This document shows, one piece after another, positions 49,442 through 61,076 of a stretch of DNA of 64,000 bases. Under the pieces are notes generated by a model. That model was not told the DNA's origin, made no database searches, and saw only the letters and a list, made by a program, of their open reading frames with translations. This DNA comes from Saccharopolyspora_D taberi. Lineage in GTDB: Bacteria; Actinomycetota; Actinomycetes; Mycobacteriales; Pseudonocardiaceae. The DNA lies in assembly GCF_039534165.1 (NCBI RefSeq), contig NZ_BAAAUX010000014.1:1-64000 (forward strand), written 5' to 3'. Both the position numbers and the translations under genes were made by a program. The stretch's first letter is position 1. Each line of letters opens with the position of its first letter.

Positions 49442-49903
49442 GTGAGCCAACACCCTGGCTCCGGCGACGTTCCGCCGGAGCAGTCACCGGAGACCACCTC
49501 GGTCTTCAGGCCCTTCCTCTCGGAGCCGGAAAGCACCGAGAGCGCGCCCTCGGAGCCTGCCGCTTCCGGGGTCGATGCGCTGCCCGCGGGTTCCGCCCTG
49601 CTGGTGGTCAAGCGCGGCCCGAACGCGGGTTCGCGATTCCTGCTCGACCGGGACACCACCAGCGCCGGACGGCACCCCGACAGCGACATCTTCCTCGACG
49701 ACGTCACGGTGTCGCGACGGCACGCCGAGTTCCGCCGCGAGGGCAACGACTTCGTGGTGGTCGACGTCGGCAGCCTCAACGGCACCTACGTCAACCGCGA
49801 GCCGGTGGACACCTCGGTGCTGGCCAACGGCGACGAGGTGCAGATCGGGAAGTTCCGGTTGGTGTTCCTGACCGGCCCGATCGACGGGGGACAGGGCCGC
49901 TAG
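49442..49903 (+). CDS. garA: FHA-domain regulator GarA/OdhI
   Basis: A 153-residue protein. The N-terminal tail carries ETTSVF at 17-22, the twin-Thr site (T18/T19) phosphorylated by PknB/PknG in GarA and OdhI. The FHA domain (about 55-150) has AGRHPDSDIFLDDVTVSRRHA and SLNGTYVN for phospho-Thr binding. The unphosphorylated protein inhibits 2-oxoglutarate dehydrogenase and NAD-glutamate dehydrogenase and activates glutamate synthase in relatives. GTG start with GGAGAG upstream. A perfect hairpin follows 22 bp after the stop. Confidence 0.95.
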   Translation: MSQHPGSGDVPPEQSPETTSVFRPFLSEPESTESAPSEPAASGVDALPAGSALLVVKRGPNAGSRFLLDRDTTSAGRHPDSDIFLDDVTVSRRHAEFRREGNDFVVVDVGSLNGTYVNREPVDTSVLANGDEVQIGKFRLVFLTGPIDGGQGR

Positions 49904-50271
49904 GCCGAGGAGAGAGACCGACATCGGGGCGGCGCCGGTAACCGGCGCCGCCCCGGTCGTTGGGAACTACGCGAACCCGCTTCGCGGCGGACCATCCCGA
50001 TCTCGCCCGAATTCACCCGCAATCCGCAGTCTTGCAGGGAATTCGAGGACTTCCGGCGGACCCGGAGAGGGCCGTCGGCGGTGTATCGTGCTGGGTGTTG
50101 CTCAATGAAGAGCGCTCAGGTATCGGTTCTCGGCCTGCCGAGCCGGGCAGTGGCTGGACGACAGCCGAGGGATGGGCGTGTCCGCCGTATCGCGGGTAGC
50201 GTCGGAGGCGCCGGTGCGCGATCCTCGAGGAGGACGTCACGCCCCGGCGCGCTGGAGGAGGCGATTTGACG
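49904..50271. other. Gene-free region where FtsR is expected
   Basis: 368 bp after garA. A 14-bp terminator hairpin lies at its left end, followed by a plausible promoter area (GTGTATCGTGCTGGG near 50080). In mycobacteria and corynebacteria the MerR-type FtsR gene sits here; I see neither it nor a recognisable remnant. Confidence 0.55.
49925..49955 (+). terminator. Terminator after garA
   Basis: CGGGGCGGCGCCGG and CCGGCGCCGCCCCG form a perfect 14-bp stem with a 3-nt TAA loop, 22 bp after the garA stop. Confidence 0.85.
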
Positions 50272-50748
50272 ATGAGCAGTGAGATGCGCGTCGTCGGCGT
50301 GCGAGTGGAACTACCAGCCAACCAGCCGATCCTGTTGTTGCGCGAGACCGAGGGCGAACGCTACCTGCCGATCTGGATCGGCTCGGTGGAGGCGACCGCC
50401 ATCGCGCTGGAGCAGCAGGGCGTGCGACCCGCCAGACCCCTGACCCACGACCTGCTCAAGGACGTCATCGGGGCGCTCGGGCGTGACCTGGAGCAGGTGC
50501 GCATCACCGACCTGCAGGAGGGCACGTTCTACGCGGAGCTCGTCTTCGACGGGGACGTGCGGGTCTCGGCCAGGCCCAGCGACTCGGTCGCCCTGGCGCT
50601 GCGGGTGGGCGTTCCGATCCACGCCGACGAGTCGGTGCTGGACGAGGCCGGGCTCATCATCCCGGACGAGCAGGAGGACGAGGTCGAGAAGTTCCGGGAG
50701 TTCCTGGACTCGGTCTCCCCGGAGGACTTCCGCGGCGCCGACACCTGA
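50272..50748 (+). CDS. DUF151 bifunctional nuclease family protein
   Basis: A 158-residue protein with the DUF151/BFN pattern throughout: RVVGVRVELPANQPILLLRE at the start, LPIWIGSVEATAIALEQQG, PLTHDLLKDVIGALG, ITDLQEGTFYAEL, and ARPSDSVALALRVGVPI, then a UVR-like acidic tail EVEKFREFLDSVSPEDF. It corresponds to M. tuberculosis Rv1829 from memory; enzymatic activity is shown only for distant relatives. The ATG at 50272 lies 10 bp after GGAGGAGG; a TTG at 50266 is closer to it and also possible. A strong terminator follows. Confidence 0.85.
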   Translation: MSSEMRVVGVRVELPANQPILLLRETEGERYLPIWIGSVEATAIALEQQGVRPARPLTHDLLKDVIGALGRDLEQVRITDLQEGTFYAELVFDGDVRVSARPSDSVALALRVGVPIHADESVLDEAGLIIPDEQEDEVEKFREFLDSVSPEDFRGADT

Positions 50749-50770
50749 GCCGGTCGGCACCACGGCTTAC

Positions 50771-50803
50771 CCGGCCCCCGGCGCGCCCCGCGCCGGGGGC
50801 CGG
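50771..50803 (+). terminator. Terminator after the DUF151 gene
   Basis: CCGGCCCCCGGCGCG and CGCGCCGGGGGCCGG form a perfect 15-bp stem with a 3-nt C loop, 23 bp after the stop. Confidence 0.85.
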
Positions 50804-51001
50804 TTCGTCTCCCCGCGCGTCGCGTTGACCGGTCTTCCGGGCAGGCTTACCGTCGAGGAGACGCGAATCGCCCGCATGTGATTCAGACCAGCATGTGGTT
50901 CGGCGCCCGCGCAGGCGCGGCCCGGGCGTTCGCGGCGCCCTGATCATGTCGATGCAGGGCCTTGGCGGTCGTCGGCGGAAGCCGGACGAGGGGAGGCAGG
51001 C

Positions 51002-51568
<567 letters not shown>

Positions 51569-51670
51569 TCGATCGGTCCGCTGTGCGCACGGCAGGGCGG
51601 AGCACGAACGATGCGGCGAAACGGACGCCCAGGATCCCGTTGAGATCGGGTAGGCTTCGCTGCATCGCTG

Positions 51671-51870
51671 ACCCCGCGCGGGAGAGTCCGCGCCGGTGAG
51701 GAGCACCGGTGCGGCGCCGAAGGAGCAACTCCTCCCCGACAACCTCTCAGGCCAACCGGACCGCACGGGCGAGATACCTCTGGAAAGCGGGTCACCACGA
51801 CCGTGGTGCCCCCGCCGACGGTGCAAGCCCGGCCCCCGGCCGGGTGAAGCTCTCAGGCGTTCGCGGCGCG
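51671..51870 (+). ncRNA. Tandem glycine riboswitch
   Basis: Two successive aptamers. The first (about 51671-51765) has GGGAGAGTCC, GCGCCGAAGGAGCAACTCC, AACCTCTCAGGC and ACCGGACCGC. The second (about 51766-51870) has CGAGATACCTCTGGAAAGCGG, GCCGACGGTGCAAGCC and AAGCTCTCAGGCG. These are the conserved P1/P3a cores and GGAGCAA/GGTGCAA and CTCTCAGGC elements of the glycine riboswitch. It lies just upstream of gcvP, so glycine should switch on glycine cleavage. Confidence 0.95.
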
Positions 51871-51889
51871 GACATTGACAGAGGGGGAG

Positions 51890-51909
51890 GGCAGCACCGG
51901 TGTGCTGCC
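51890..51909 (+). promoter_or_regulatory. Hairpin downstream of the glycine riboswitch
   Basis: GGCAGCAC and GTGCTGCC form an 8-bp perfect stem with a 4-nt loop, 20 nt after the second aptamer and 36 bp before the gcvP ATG. It may be part of the expression platform; the absence of a U-tract argues against a plain terminator. Confidence 0.6.
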
Positions 51910-51944
51910 ACCCTGTGTCCGCCGTGAAAGACGAGGTTTTGGCG

Positions 51945-54839
<2,895 letters not shown>

Positions 54840-54909
54840 CTGCCGGCCTCGGCGGCATGCACTACGGTGGGCGGCTTCAGCCGATCGCCTCCGAAAGGAG
54901 TGCAAGGAA

Positions 54910-55179
54910 ATGCTCACCATCAGTGAGAACGCCGCCGAGGTCATCAAGGTCGTCCTCGCCGGCGGGGATTCGGCACCGGGTTCGGGACTGCGGATCGCCC
55001 CCGCGGGGGACGGGCTGCAGGCGGCGATCGCCGCCGAGCCGGAGGCCGACGACGAGGTGGTCGAGGGGTCCGGGGTCCGGGTCTTCCTCGAACCGCAGGC
55101 CGCCGCCGCGTTGGGGGACAAGGTGCTCGACGCCCAGCGCGACGACAACGGCGAGCTGAGCCTGGCCGTGCGCGACTGA
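54910..55179 (+). CDS. HesB/IscA-like protein without cysteines
   Basis: An 89-residue protein with the IscA/HesB-type opening MLTISENAAEVIKVVLAGG and the core GSGLRIAPAGDGLQAAIAAEPEADDEVVEGSGVRVFLEPQAAAAL. It contains no cysteine, so the three Fe-S ligands of IscA are all missing and cluster assembly is unlikely. Similar Cys-less proteins are found in actinobacteria from memory, sometimes named Fe-S assembly or adhesin. Function unknown. AAAGGAG lies upstream of the ATG; it follows gcvP by 70 bp and ends before a strong terminator. Confidence 0.75.
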   Translation: MLTISENAAEVIKVVLAGGDSAPGSGLRIAPAGDGLQAAIAAEPEADDEVVEGSGVRVFLEPQAAAALGDKVLDAQRDDNGELSLAVRD

Positions 55180-55188
55180 CGAAGGTTT

Positions 55189-55227
55189 CGAACCGCCGGT
55201 CCGGATGCCGTCCGGACCGGCGGTTCG
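55189..55227. terminator. Bidirectional terminator after the HesB-like gene
   Basis: CGAACCGCCGGTCCGGA and TCCGGACCGGCGGTTCG form a perfect 17-bp stem around a 5-nt loop, between the convergent HesB-like and glycosylase-like genes. Confidence 0.88.
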
Positions 55228-55232
55228 TCGTC

Positions 55233-56117
55233 TCAGCGGGTGATCGCCTGCTCGTCGGCCCAGCGCAGCAGACCCCGGCACACGCCGATCAGCCGCTCGC
55301 GCAGCCCGGCGGCCTCCTCGGCGAACAGCCGCTGCCTGCGCACGTACTCCGCGCGGCCCTGCGGCGTCTCGATCGGCACCGGCTCGTAGCCGAGGTCCCG
55401 CAGGTCGTACGGGCTCGCGCACATGTCCAGCTCGCGGACGCGCAGGGCCAGGTCGAAGCAGTCGGCGACGAGCTCGGAGGGCACGAACGGGTCGAGTTTG
55501 TAGCTCCACTTGAACAAATCCATGTTGGCATGGAGACAACCGGGCTGTTCGAGCCGGACCTGGTCCTCGCGCGCGGGCTGCAAGGGGTTGAGCGGCCGGG
55601 CCTGCGGGGTGAAGAACCGGAACGCGTCGTGGTGCGTGCAGCTCAGGTTCGACGACTCCACGACCTCGTCGGTCCCGGCGTGGCCGAGCCGCAGCGGCCA
55701 GCCGGTGTGCCGGATGTCCTCCGGCGCGGTCCGGTAGACCATGGCCCACTCGTGCAGCCCGAAGCAGCCCAGCCGCGGCGCCCGGGACGCCGTCGCGGTC
55801 AGCAGGCCCAGCACGAACTCCGCTGTCGACCGCCGGGCCTCGGTGAGCGCCTCCCGGCCGACCGCGACGCCCTCGGGCGTGCGGACGTAGCCCTTGCGGT
55901 CCAGGAACTCCTCGCCACCGGCGAGCGCGACGCCGAACCCGGGCTGCCACCGTTCGAGCCGGGACGGCCGGAACGAGTAGTAGGTGAACAGGAAGTCCAG
56001 CACCGGGTGCTTGCGGCCGTCCTGCTGCCGCTCCCGGTGGGGCCGGGTCCACCGCCGGACCCGCTCCTGGTGCGCGTGGCGGCGGGCCTGCCACTCGTGT
56101 TCGGCGAGCGCGGTCAT
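55233..56117 (-). CDS. Conserved actinobacterial protein, annotated 3-methyladenine DNA glycosylase in relatives
   Basis: A 294-residue soluble protein: basic N-terminus (QARRHAHQERVRRWTRPHRERQQ), HPVLDFLFTYYSFRPSRLERWQPGFG near 37-62, and LGCFGLHEWAMVYR, SCTHHDAFRFFTPQARPLN and GCLHANMDLFKWSYKL later. From memory, close actinobacterial relatives carry the glycosylase name, but no helix-hairpin-helix or AAG-type motif is visible, so the activity is doubtful. The several conserved His, Cys and Asp residues suggest a metal site. Starts at an ATG just after the Ser/Thr kinase stop. Confidence 0.6.
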   Translation of the reverse strand: MTALAEHEWQARRHAHQERVRRWTRPHRERQQDGRKHPVLDFLFTYYSFRPSRLERWQPGFGVALAGGEEFLDRKGYVRTPEGVAVGREALTEARRSTAEFVLGLLTATASRAPRLGCFGLHEWAMVYRTAPEDIRHTGWPLRLGHAGTDEVVESSNLSCTHHDAFRFFTPQARPLNPLQPAREDQVRLEQPGCLHANMDLFKWSYKLDPFVPSELVADCFDLALRVRELDMCASPYDLRDLGYEPVPIETPQGRAEYVRRQRLFAEEAAGLRERLIGVCRGLLRWADEQAITR

Positions 56118-56139
56118 CGCAGGCCAGGGTAGTCGAGCG

Positions 56140-57705
56140 TCATCGGTGGAACTGGAACCAGTTCAGGTTCGTGAAGTCCTCCGGCTCCTCGGAGACGAAG
56201 GTCAGGTACACGGTGTGGGTGCCGCTGATCGGCCTGGTGAGGTCCACCGGAACCGGCTTCCAGATCTGCTCGCCGCCGGACCGGTCCGCGGTCACCCGGA
56301 TCTTGCCGATGGGCTCGCTGGCCGGGTCGTCCACCCGGACGTCGATCTTGGCGTACACGCCGTCGTCGATCCAGGACGCCAGCTGCGCCGTGACCTGCTT
56401 GGCCGGGGTGCCGCCGAACTGGACACCCTCGTACTGGAGCGTGTCGCCGTTGCCGAGGGGACCAACGAAACCGCCGGTCCGGTCGACCGGGACCCCGCCC
56501 GTCTGCCCGGAGAACGCCTCGGCCTGCAGCTCGGAGAAGGCGTCGGACGCGGTCGTCCCCGGCCTGCCGGCTTGCGGAACGCCCGCGGGGGTCACGCCGG
56601 ACCGGGCGTAGAAGAACCCGGCCGCGGCACCGCCCGCCACCAGGACGGCGGCCAGGCCGCCGAGCGCGATCGTGAGCACACCGCGCCGCGACCGCGGTTT
56701 CGCCCGGTCCACGGTCGTCGGGGCAGGCGCGGTGCCGGGCTGCGGCGCGGATCCCGGCAGCCGCGGCTGTGACACCGTCGCCTCGGACGCCGGGCCGGGG
56801 GAGGCCGTGACGGTCTGCACGGCGGGTGCGTGCGGGTCCAGCACCGGCTCGAAGGGTGTCTCGCCGGCGTGCTGGGTCAGCTCGGCCAGGCGGCGGCGGA
56901 CCTCGTGCAGCGGCATCCGCCGCGCCGGGTCCTTGACCATCAGGCCGCTGAGCACCTCGCCGACCGGCCCGGTCTGGCGGTGCTCCGGCACCCGCCCGTG
57001 CAGGATCGAGCTGAGCGTGATCAGCGGGTCGCTGTCGGAGTCGTAGGGCAGCCGCCGCTCGGCGGCGGCGAACAGCGTCGCGCCGAGGCTCCACAGGTCG
57101 GCGGCCGGCGTCGGGGACTCGCCCGCGACGATCTCGGGTGCGACGAACGCGGGCGTGCCCAGCACGACGCCGGTGCGGGTGAGCGTGGACTCGGCGGCGT
57201 TGCGGGAGATCCCGAAGTCGCCGAGCTTGACCTGGCGGTGCCTGCCCAGCAGGACGTTGCCGGGCTTGACGTCGCGGTGCACGATCCCGACCCGGTGCGC
57301 GGCCTGCAGCGCACCGGCGACCCCGTCGACGCACACGGCGAGCTGGTGCACGTCCAGCGGGCCGCGCTTGAGCACGGTGCCCAGGCTCTCGGCGGGCACC
57401 AGCTCCATCACCACGAACGGCACGCCGCCGTCCTCGGCGACGTCGTAGAGCATGACGACGTTGGGGTGGGTGACCACCGCCAGCGCGCGGGCCTCGCGCA
57501 GCGCCCGCTCGTGGAACTCGGAGAACTCGTCCTCGGGCACCCCCGACGGCAGCCGTAGCTCCTTGATCGCGACCGGCCGGAGCAGCAGCTCGTCGGTTCC
57601 GGACCACACCGCCCCCATCGCGCCGCTGCCGATCCTGCTCCGCATCCGGTAGCGGCCCGCGATCACGCGGTCGGCGCGGGCAGCGGTGTCGTTCTCGTGC
57701 AGCAC
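56140..57705 (-). CDS. Membrane Ser/Thr protein kinase with a CBM6-like extracellular domain
   Basis: A 521-residue kinase: glycine loop GSGAMG at 26-31, K48 in VAIKEL, VHRDVKPGN and LGDFGIS, GTPAFVAPEI (domain about 19-275). A Pro-rich juxtamembrane segment follows, one membrane helix (about 345-368, LTIALGGLAAVLVAGGAAAGFFYA), and an extracellular C-terminal domain (about 385-521) with EAFSGQTGGVPVDRTGGFVG, LGNGDTLQYEGVQF and HTVYLTF...FTNLNWFQF. The last part resembles carbohydrate-binding module family 6, not the PASTA repeats of PknB. It may sense a cell-wall sugar. Possible substrates in the window include GarA. Confidence 0.82.
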   Translation of the reverse strand: MLHENDTAARADRVIAGRYRMRSRIGSGAMGAVWSGTDELLLRPVAIKELRLPSGVPEDEFSEFHERALREARALAVVTHPNVVMLYDVAEDGGVPFVVMELVPAESLGTVLKRGPLDVHQLAVCVDGVAGALQAAHRVGIVHRDVKPGNVLLGRHRQVKLGDFGISRNAAESTLTRTGVVLGTPAFVAPEIVAGESPTPAADLWSLGATLFAAAERRLPYDSDSDPLITLSSILHGRVPEHRQTGPVGEVLSGLMVKDPARRMPLHEVRRRLAELTQHAGETPFEPVLDPHAPAVQTVTASPGPASEATVSQPRLPGSAPQPGTAPAPTTVDRAKPRSRRGVLTIALGGLAAVLVAGGAAAGFFYARSGVTPAGVPQAGRPGTTASDAFSELQAEAFSGQTGGVPVDRTGGFVGPLGNGDTLQYEGVQFGGTPAKQVTAQLASWIDDGVYAKIDVRVDDPASEPIGKIRVTADRSGGEQIWKPVPVDLTRPISGTHTVYLTFVSEEPEDFTNLNWFQFHR

Positions 57706-57759
57706 CCTCCGATCATCTCTTACGCCACTCGATCGTGTGAAACATCCCGGAGATTCCGG

Positions 57760-58806
57760 TCAGGCCGAGTGCACGTGCGTGCCGTCACGGACAGTGCCGA
57801 CGTACTCCTCGACCAGGTCTTCGAGCGCGACCACGCCGACCGGTCGGCCGGCGGCGTCCACGGCGGTCGCCAGGTGGCTGCCCGCGCGCCGCAACCGGGC
57901 CAGCGCCTGGTCCAGCCGGGCGTCGGCGGCCACCGCGGGCAGAGAGCGAACCCGCACCGGGTCGACCGGGGTCGACGGGTCCTCGCCCGCCTGGTCGAGC
58001 ACGTCCTTGACGTGCAGGTATCCCCGCAGCGAGCCGTCCTGCCCGCGCACCGGGAACCGGGAGAACCCGGTCGAGGCGACCGCGTGCTCGACGTCGCCGA
58101 GGGTGAACCCGTTCGGCAGCGTGGTCAGGTCGGCCAGCGGGACCAGCACGTCGCCGACCACGTGCTCCACCGACGACAGCGTCTGTGCCAGCCGGCGGTG
58201 TTCTGCCTGCTCCAGCAGGCCCTCCCGGCGCGACTCCACCAGCAGCTCCGCCAGCTCCGAGGAGGTGTAGGCGGTCTCCAGCTCGTCCTTGGGCTCGACC
58301 CGCAGCAGCCGCAGCACCGCGTTGGCCATCATGTTGAACAGCGCGATCAGCGGCCGCGCCAGCTTGACGAAGCCCACCAGGAACGGCACCAGCCACAGCG
58401 CCAGCCGTTCCGGGTCGGCCAGCGCGAGGTTCTTCGGCACCATCTCGCCGACCAGCACGTGCAGCACCACGACGATCGCCAGCGCGATCGCGAATGCCAC
58501 GGCGTGCAGCACCGGACCCGGGATCCGCAGCGGCGCGACCAGCACCTCCAGCCGGTGCGCCACCGCGGGCTCGCCCAGCCTGCCCAGGCCCAGCGAGCAC
58601 AGCGTGATGCCCAGCTGGGCGCTGGTGAGCATCAGCGAGCCCTCCTGGCTGGCCCTGATCACCAGCCGGGCCCGGCCGACACCCTGGTCGACCAGCGCCT
58701 CCAGCCGGTCGCGGCGGGAGGACAGCAGGGAGAACTCGGCCCCGACGAACAGCGCGTTGAGCAGCAGCAGCGCGACGCCGAGCAGGATCGCCGTCGAGTC
58801 GGTCAT
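57760..58806 (-). CDS. CNNM/CorC-type membrane protein, second of pair
   Basis: A 348-residue protein: DUF21 membrane domain of four helices (about 1-150, LLLNALFVGAEFSLLSSRRDRLE, VGEMVPKNLALADPE), then two CBS domains (about 205-335, SVEHVVGDVLVPLADLTTLP and FSRFPVRGQDGSLRGYLHVKDVL). It lacks the C-terminal CorC_HlyC domain of its partner. The family transports or regulates Mg2+/Na+ export. It starts 4 bp inside the upstream gene's end. The pair corresponds to M. tuberculosis Rv1841c-Rv1842c from memory. Confidence 0.84.
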   Translation of the reverse strand: MTDSTAILLGVALLLLNALFVGAEFSLLSSRRDRLEALVDQGVGRARLVIRASQEGSLMLTSAQLGITLCSLGLGRLGEPAVAHRLEVLVAPLRIPGPVLHAVAFAIALAIVVVLHVLVGEMVPKNLALADPERLALWLVPFLVGFVKLARPLIALFNMMANAVLRLLRVEPKDELETAYTSSELAELLVESRREGLLEQAEHRRLAQTLSSVEHVVGDVLVPLADLTTLPNGFTLGDVEHAVASTGFSRFPVRGQDGSLRGYLHVKDVLDQAGEDPSTPVDPVRVRSLPAVAADARLDQALARLRRAGSHLATAVDAAGRPVGVVALEDLVEEYVGTVRDGTHVHSA

Positions 58807-60131
58807 CGCGCGGCCCCCTGGTCGACGCGGCGGGTGAGCCGCAGCTCGGCGATGCGCCGCCGCTCCATCCGGGACACCGTCAGCTCCCAGGCACCCTCCT
58901 CGACCCGGTCACCGGGCTGCGGGATCCGGCCCAGCTCGGCCAGCACCAGCCCGGCGACGGTCTCGTAGTCGCCGTCGGGCATCTCGAAGCCGGTGGCGTC
59001 GGCCAGCTCGTCGGAGCGCAGCAGGCCCGACACGAGCCAGCTGTCGGCCGCCAGCGGGCGCACCGCCGCGGCCTCGCGCCCGTCGTGCTCGTCCCGGACG
59101 TCGCCGATGATCTCCTCGACGACGTCCTCCAGCGTCACGATGCCCGCGGTGCCGCCGTACTCGTCGACCACCAGCGCGAGCTGGAGGCCGGAACCGCGCA
59201 GGCGGTTGAGCAGCGAGTCGCCGTCCAGCGTCTCGGGAACGGTCGGCACCGGCCGCGCCAGCGAGCCGACCTTCGTGGTCCCGCGCTGGTCGGCCGGAAC
59301 GCCGAACGCCTGCTTGACGTGCACGACGCCGTGCACCTCGTCGAGGTCGGCGCCCTGGACCGGGAACCGGGAGAACCCGGTGTGCCGGGCGACGGTGAGC
59401 AGGTCCAGCACGGTGTCGTCGGCGGGCAGCGACTCGACCTTCATCCGCGGGGTCATCAGCTCGCCCGCGGAGCGGTCGCCGAAGCGCAGCGACCGGTCCA
59501 TCAGTTCGGCGGTCGCCTCGTCCAGCGTCCCGTGCTCGGCGCTGGACCGGACGATCGAGCCGAGCTCGTCGGGGGAGCGGGCCGAGCGCAGCTCCTCCTG
59601 CGGCTCGACGCCCAGCCGCCGCACCAGCCGGTTCGCGCTGTTGTTCATCGCGTCGATCAGCAGCCGGAACACCTGGGAGAACCGGGCGTGGTAGCCGGAG
59701 ACGGCGCGGGCGGTGGCCAGCGGGCGGGCGATGGCCAGGTTCTTGGGCACCATCTCGCCGAAGACCATCGACAGCGTGGTCGCCAGCAGGATCGCCAGGG
59801 TCAGCGACAGCGCGCCGGAGGCGGCCTGCGGCACGCCCAGCGCGAGGAAGCCGGGCCGCAGCAGCTCACCGATCAGCGGCTCGGCGACGTAACCGGTCAC
59901 CAGCGTGGTGAGCGTGATCGCGACCTGGGCACCGGATAGCTGGAACGACAGCGTGCGATGTGCCCGCTGCACGTTCTTCGCGCGCTTGTCGCCGACCCGC
60001 GCGGCGTGCGCGTCGACGGTGCTGCGTTCCAGCGAGGTCAGGGAGAACTCGGCGGCCACCGCCAGGCCGGTGCCCAGCGTGAGCACGGCGACGAACAGCA
60101 GGCCGAGGATGGCCAGCAGTACCTCGATCAC
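58803..60131 (-). CDS. CNNM/CorC-type membrane protein, first of pair
   Basis: A 442-residue protein: DUF21 membrane domain (about 1-190, LGTGLAVAAEFSLTSLERSTVDA and MVFGEMVPKNLAIARPLA), CBS pair (about 210-335, RSAGELMTPRMKVESLPADD, GFSRFPVQGADLDEVHGVVHVKQAF), and a C-terminal CorC_HlyC domain (about 350-430, DGDYETVAGLVLAELGRIPQPGD). It is probably a divalent-cation efflux or regulatory protein of the plasma membrane. It is tightly coupled to the second, shorter member. The start lies 223 bp from the DinB-like gene, with three 20-bp repeats in between. Confidence 0.85.
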   Translation of the reverse strand: MIEVLLAILGLLFVAVLTLGTGLAVAAEFSLTSLERSTVDAHAARVGDKRAKNVQRAHRTLSFQLSGAQVAITLTTLVTGYVAEPLIGELLRPGFLALGVPQAASGALSLTLAILLATTLSMVFGEMVPKNLAIARPLATARAVSGYHARFSQVFRLLIDAMNNSANRLVRRLGVEPQEELRSARSPDELGSIVRSSAEHGTLDEATAELMDRSLRFGDRSAGELMTPRMKVESLPADDTVLDLLTVARHTGFSRFPVQGADLDEVHGVVHVKQAFGVPADQRGTTKVGSLARPVPTVPETLDGDSLLNRLRGSGLQLALVVDEYGGTAGIVTLEDVVEEIIGDVRDEHDGREAAAVRPLAADSWLVSGLLRSDELADATGFEMPDGDYETVAGLVLAELGRIPQPGDRVEEGAWELTVSRMERRRIAELRLTRRVDQGAAR

Positions 60132-60310
60132 CGCGCACCTCGCAGCGGGGTGCCGGTCGCGATGTGCGGAAAGCCGGGACCACGTCCCGGCTTGGTACTG
60201 CCGTCAGGTGATTGTGCCTGGGGCACCGAAGGTGTCACTCCTCGTCGAAAGCGCCAGAAATATGCAGTCCAGTATATCCCGGACGAAGCGGCACCCGAGG
60301 TGTCGACATC

Positions 60311-60370
60311 GTCTCATGCCCGCCGGTGGAGTCTCATGCCTGCCGGCGGAGTCTCACGCCTGTCGGCCGA
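60311..60370. repeat. Three 20-bp tandem units covering the 3' end of the DinB-like gene
   Basis: Units at 60311-60330, 60331-60350 and 60351-60370 share GTCTCATGCCtGCCGGcGGA with a few changes. The last unit contains the stop codon (60354-60356) and the final codons of the gene at 60354-60917; the others lie beyond it. It looks like a gene-end duplication. Confidence 0.85.
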
Positions 60371-60917
60371 GCAGGGCCAGCAGCCGGGTCTGCTCGTCGG
60401 CGTCGTCGGCGACCGGCAGCGGCGGGTCGAAGATCCCGATCTCCTGCCAGGACGGGACCTGCGGGGCGAACACCGTGTGCACCGCCGCGACCAGCTCCGG
60501 GTCCAGCTCCCGCGGCGCCCCGATCCCGCTGGCCAGGTCCCACGCGTGCACGGCCAGGTCGAGGGTCATCTGCCAGCCGTAGTCCTCGGCCGGGATCACC
60601 CCGCCGGTCACGTTGACCTCCCCGGTGACCGCGTCCGGCCGGTCCCACGCCTGCCGCGCCTGCGCGCTGGCCTCGTTCCACGCCCGGACCGGGTCGGAAC
60701 CGAGCACGTCCCCGTCGAAGCGGTCCCCGACCTCGTCCAGCGTCGCTCCGGACAGCAGCCACGGCGCCCACAGCTGTTCGGACACCAGGTGCTGGAGCAG
60801 ATCGCGCACGGACCACTCCGCGCACGGCGTGCCGTTGTCCCACTGGTCCGGCCGGATCAGCTGGACGCGGCGGTCGAACTCGGTCATCGCCCGTCGGTGG
60901 GCGTGCAGCAGTTGCAT
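60354..60917 (-). CDS. TIGR03086-type DinB/mycothiol-fold protein
   Basis: A 187-residue four-helix-bundle protein: HAHRRAMTEFDRRVQLIRPDQWDNGTPCAEWSVRDLLQHLVSEQLW (5-50) with the His metal ligand, and MTLDLAVHAWDLASGIG near 120 with the second His. It belongs to the maleylpyruvate isomerase/mycothiol-dependent metal-binding group (TIGR03086), common in mycothiol-making actinomycetes. The substrate is unknown. ATG with GGGAGG upstream. Its 3' end is the first unit of a triple 20-bp repeat. Confidence 0.82.
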   Translation of the reverse strand: MQLLHAHRRAMTEFDRRVQLIRPDQWDNGTPCAEWSVRDLLQHLVSEQLWAPWLLSGATLDEVGDRFDGDVLGSDPVRAWNEASAQARQAWDRPDAVTGEVNVTGGVIPAEDYGWQMTLDLAVHAWDLASGIGAPRELDPELVAAVHTVFAPQVPSWQEIGIFDPPLPVADDADEQTRLLALLGRQA

Positions 60918-61076
60918 GGATCCTCCCTGGTTCGGATGGTGGTTGTGGCCATGCTCACATGGTGTTGCCGACCCGGCCTCGCGCGGCTGAGCGGCTGGTC
61001 ACACCCTGTTGGCGGAGCCGGCATCCCGGCAGTTCACCGCCGTCGGCGGAGATCGTCCGCGGCGGGTTTACGACTG

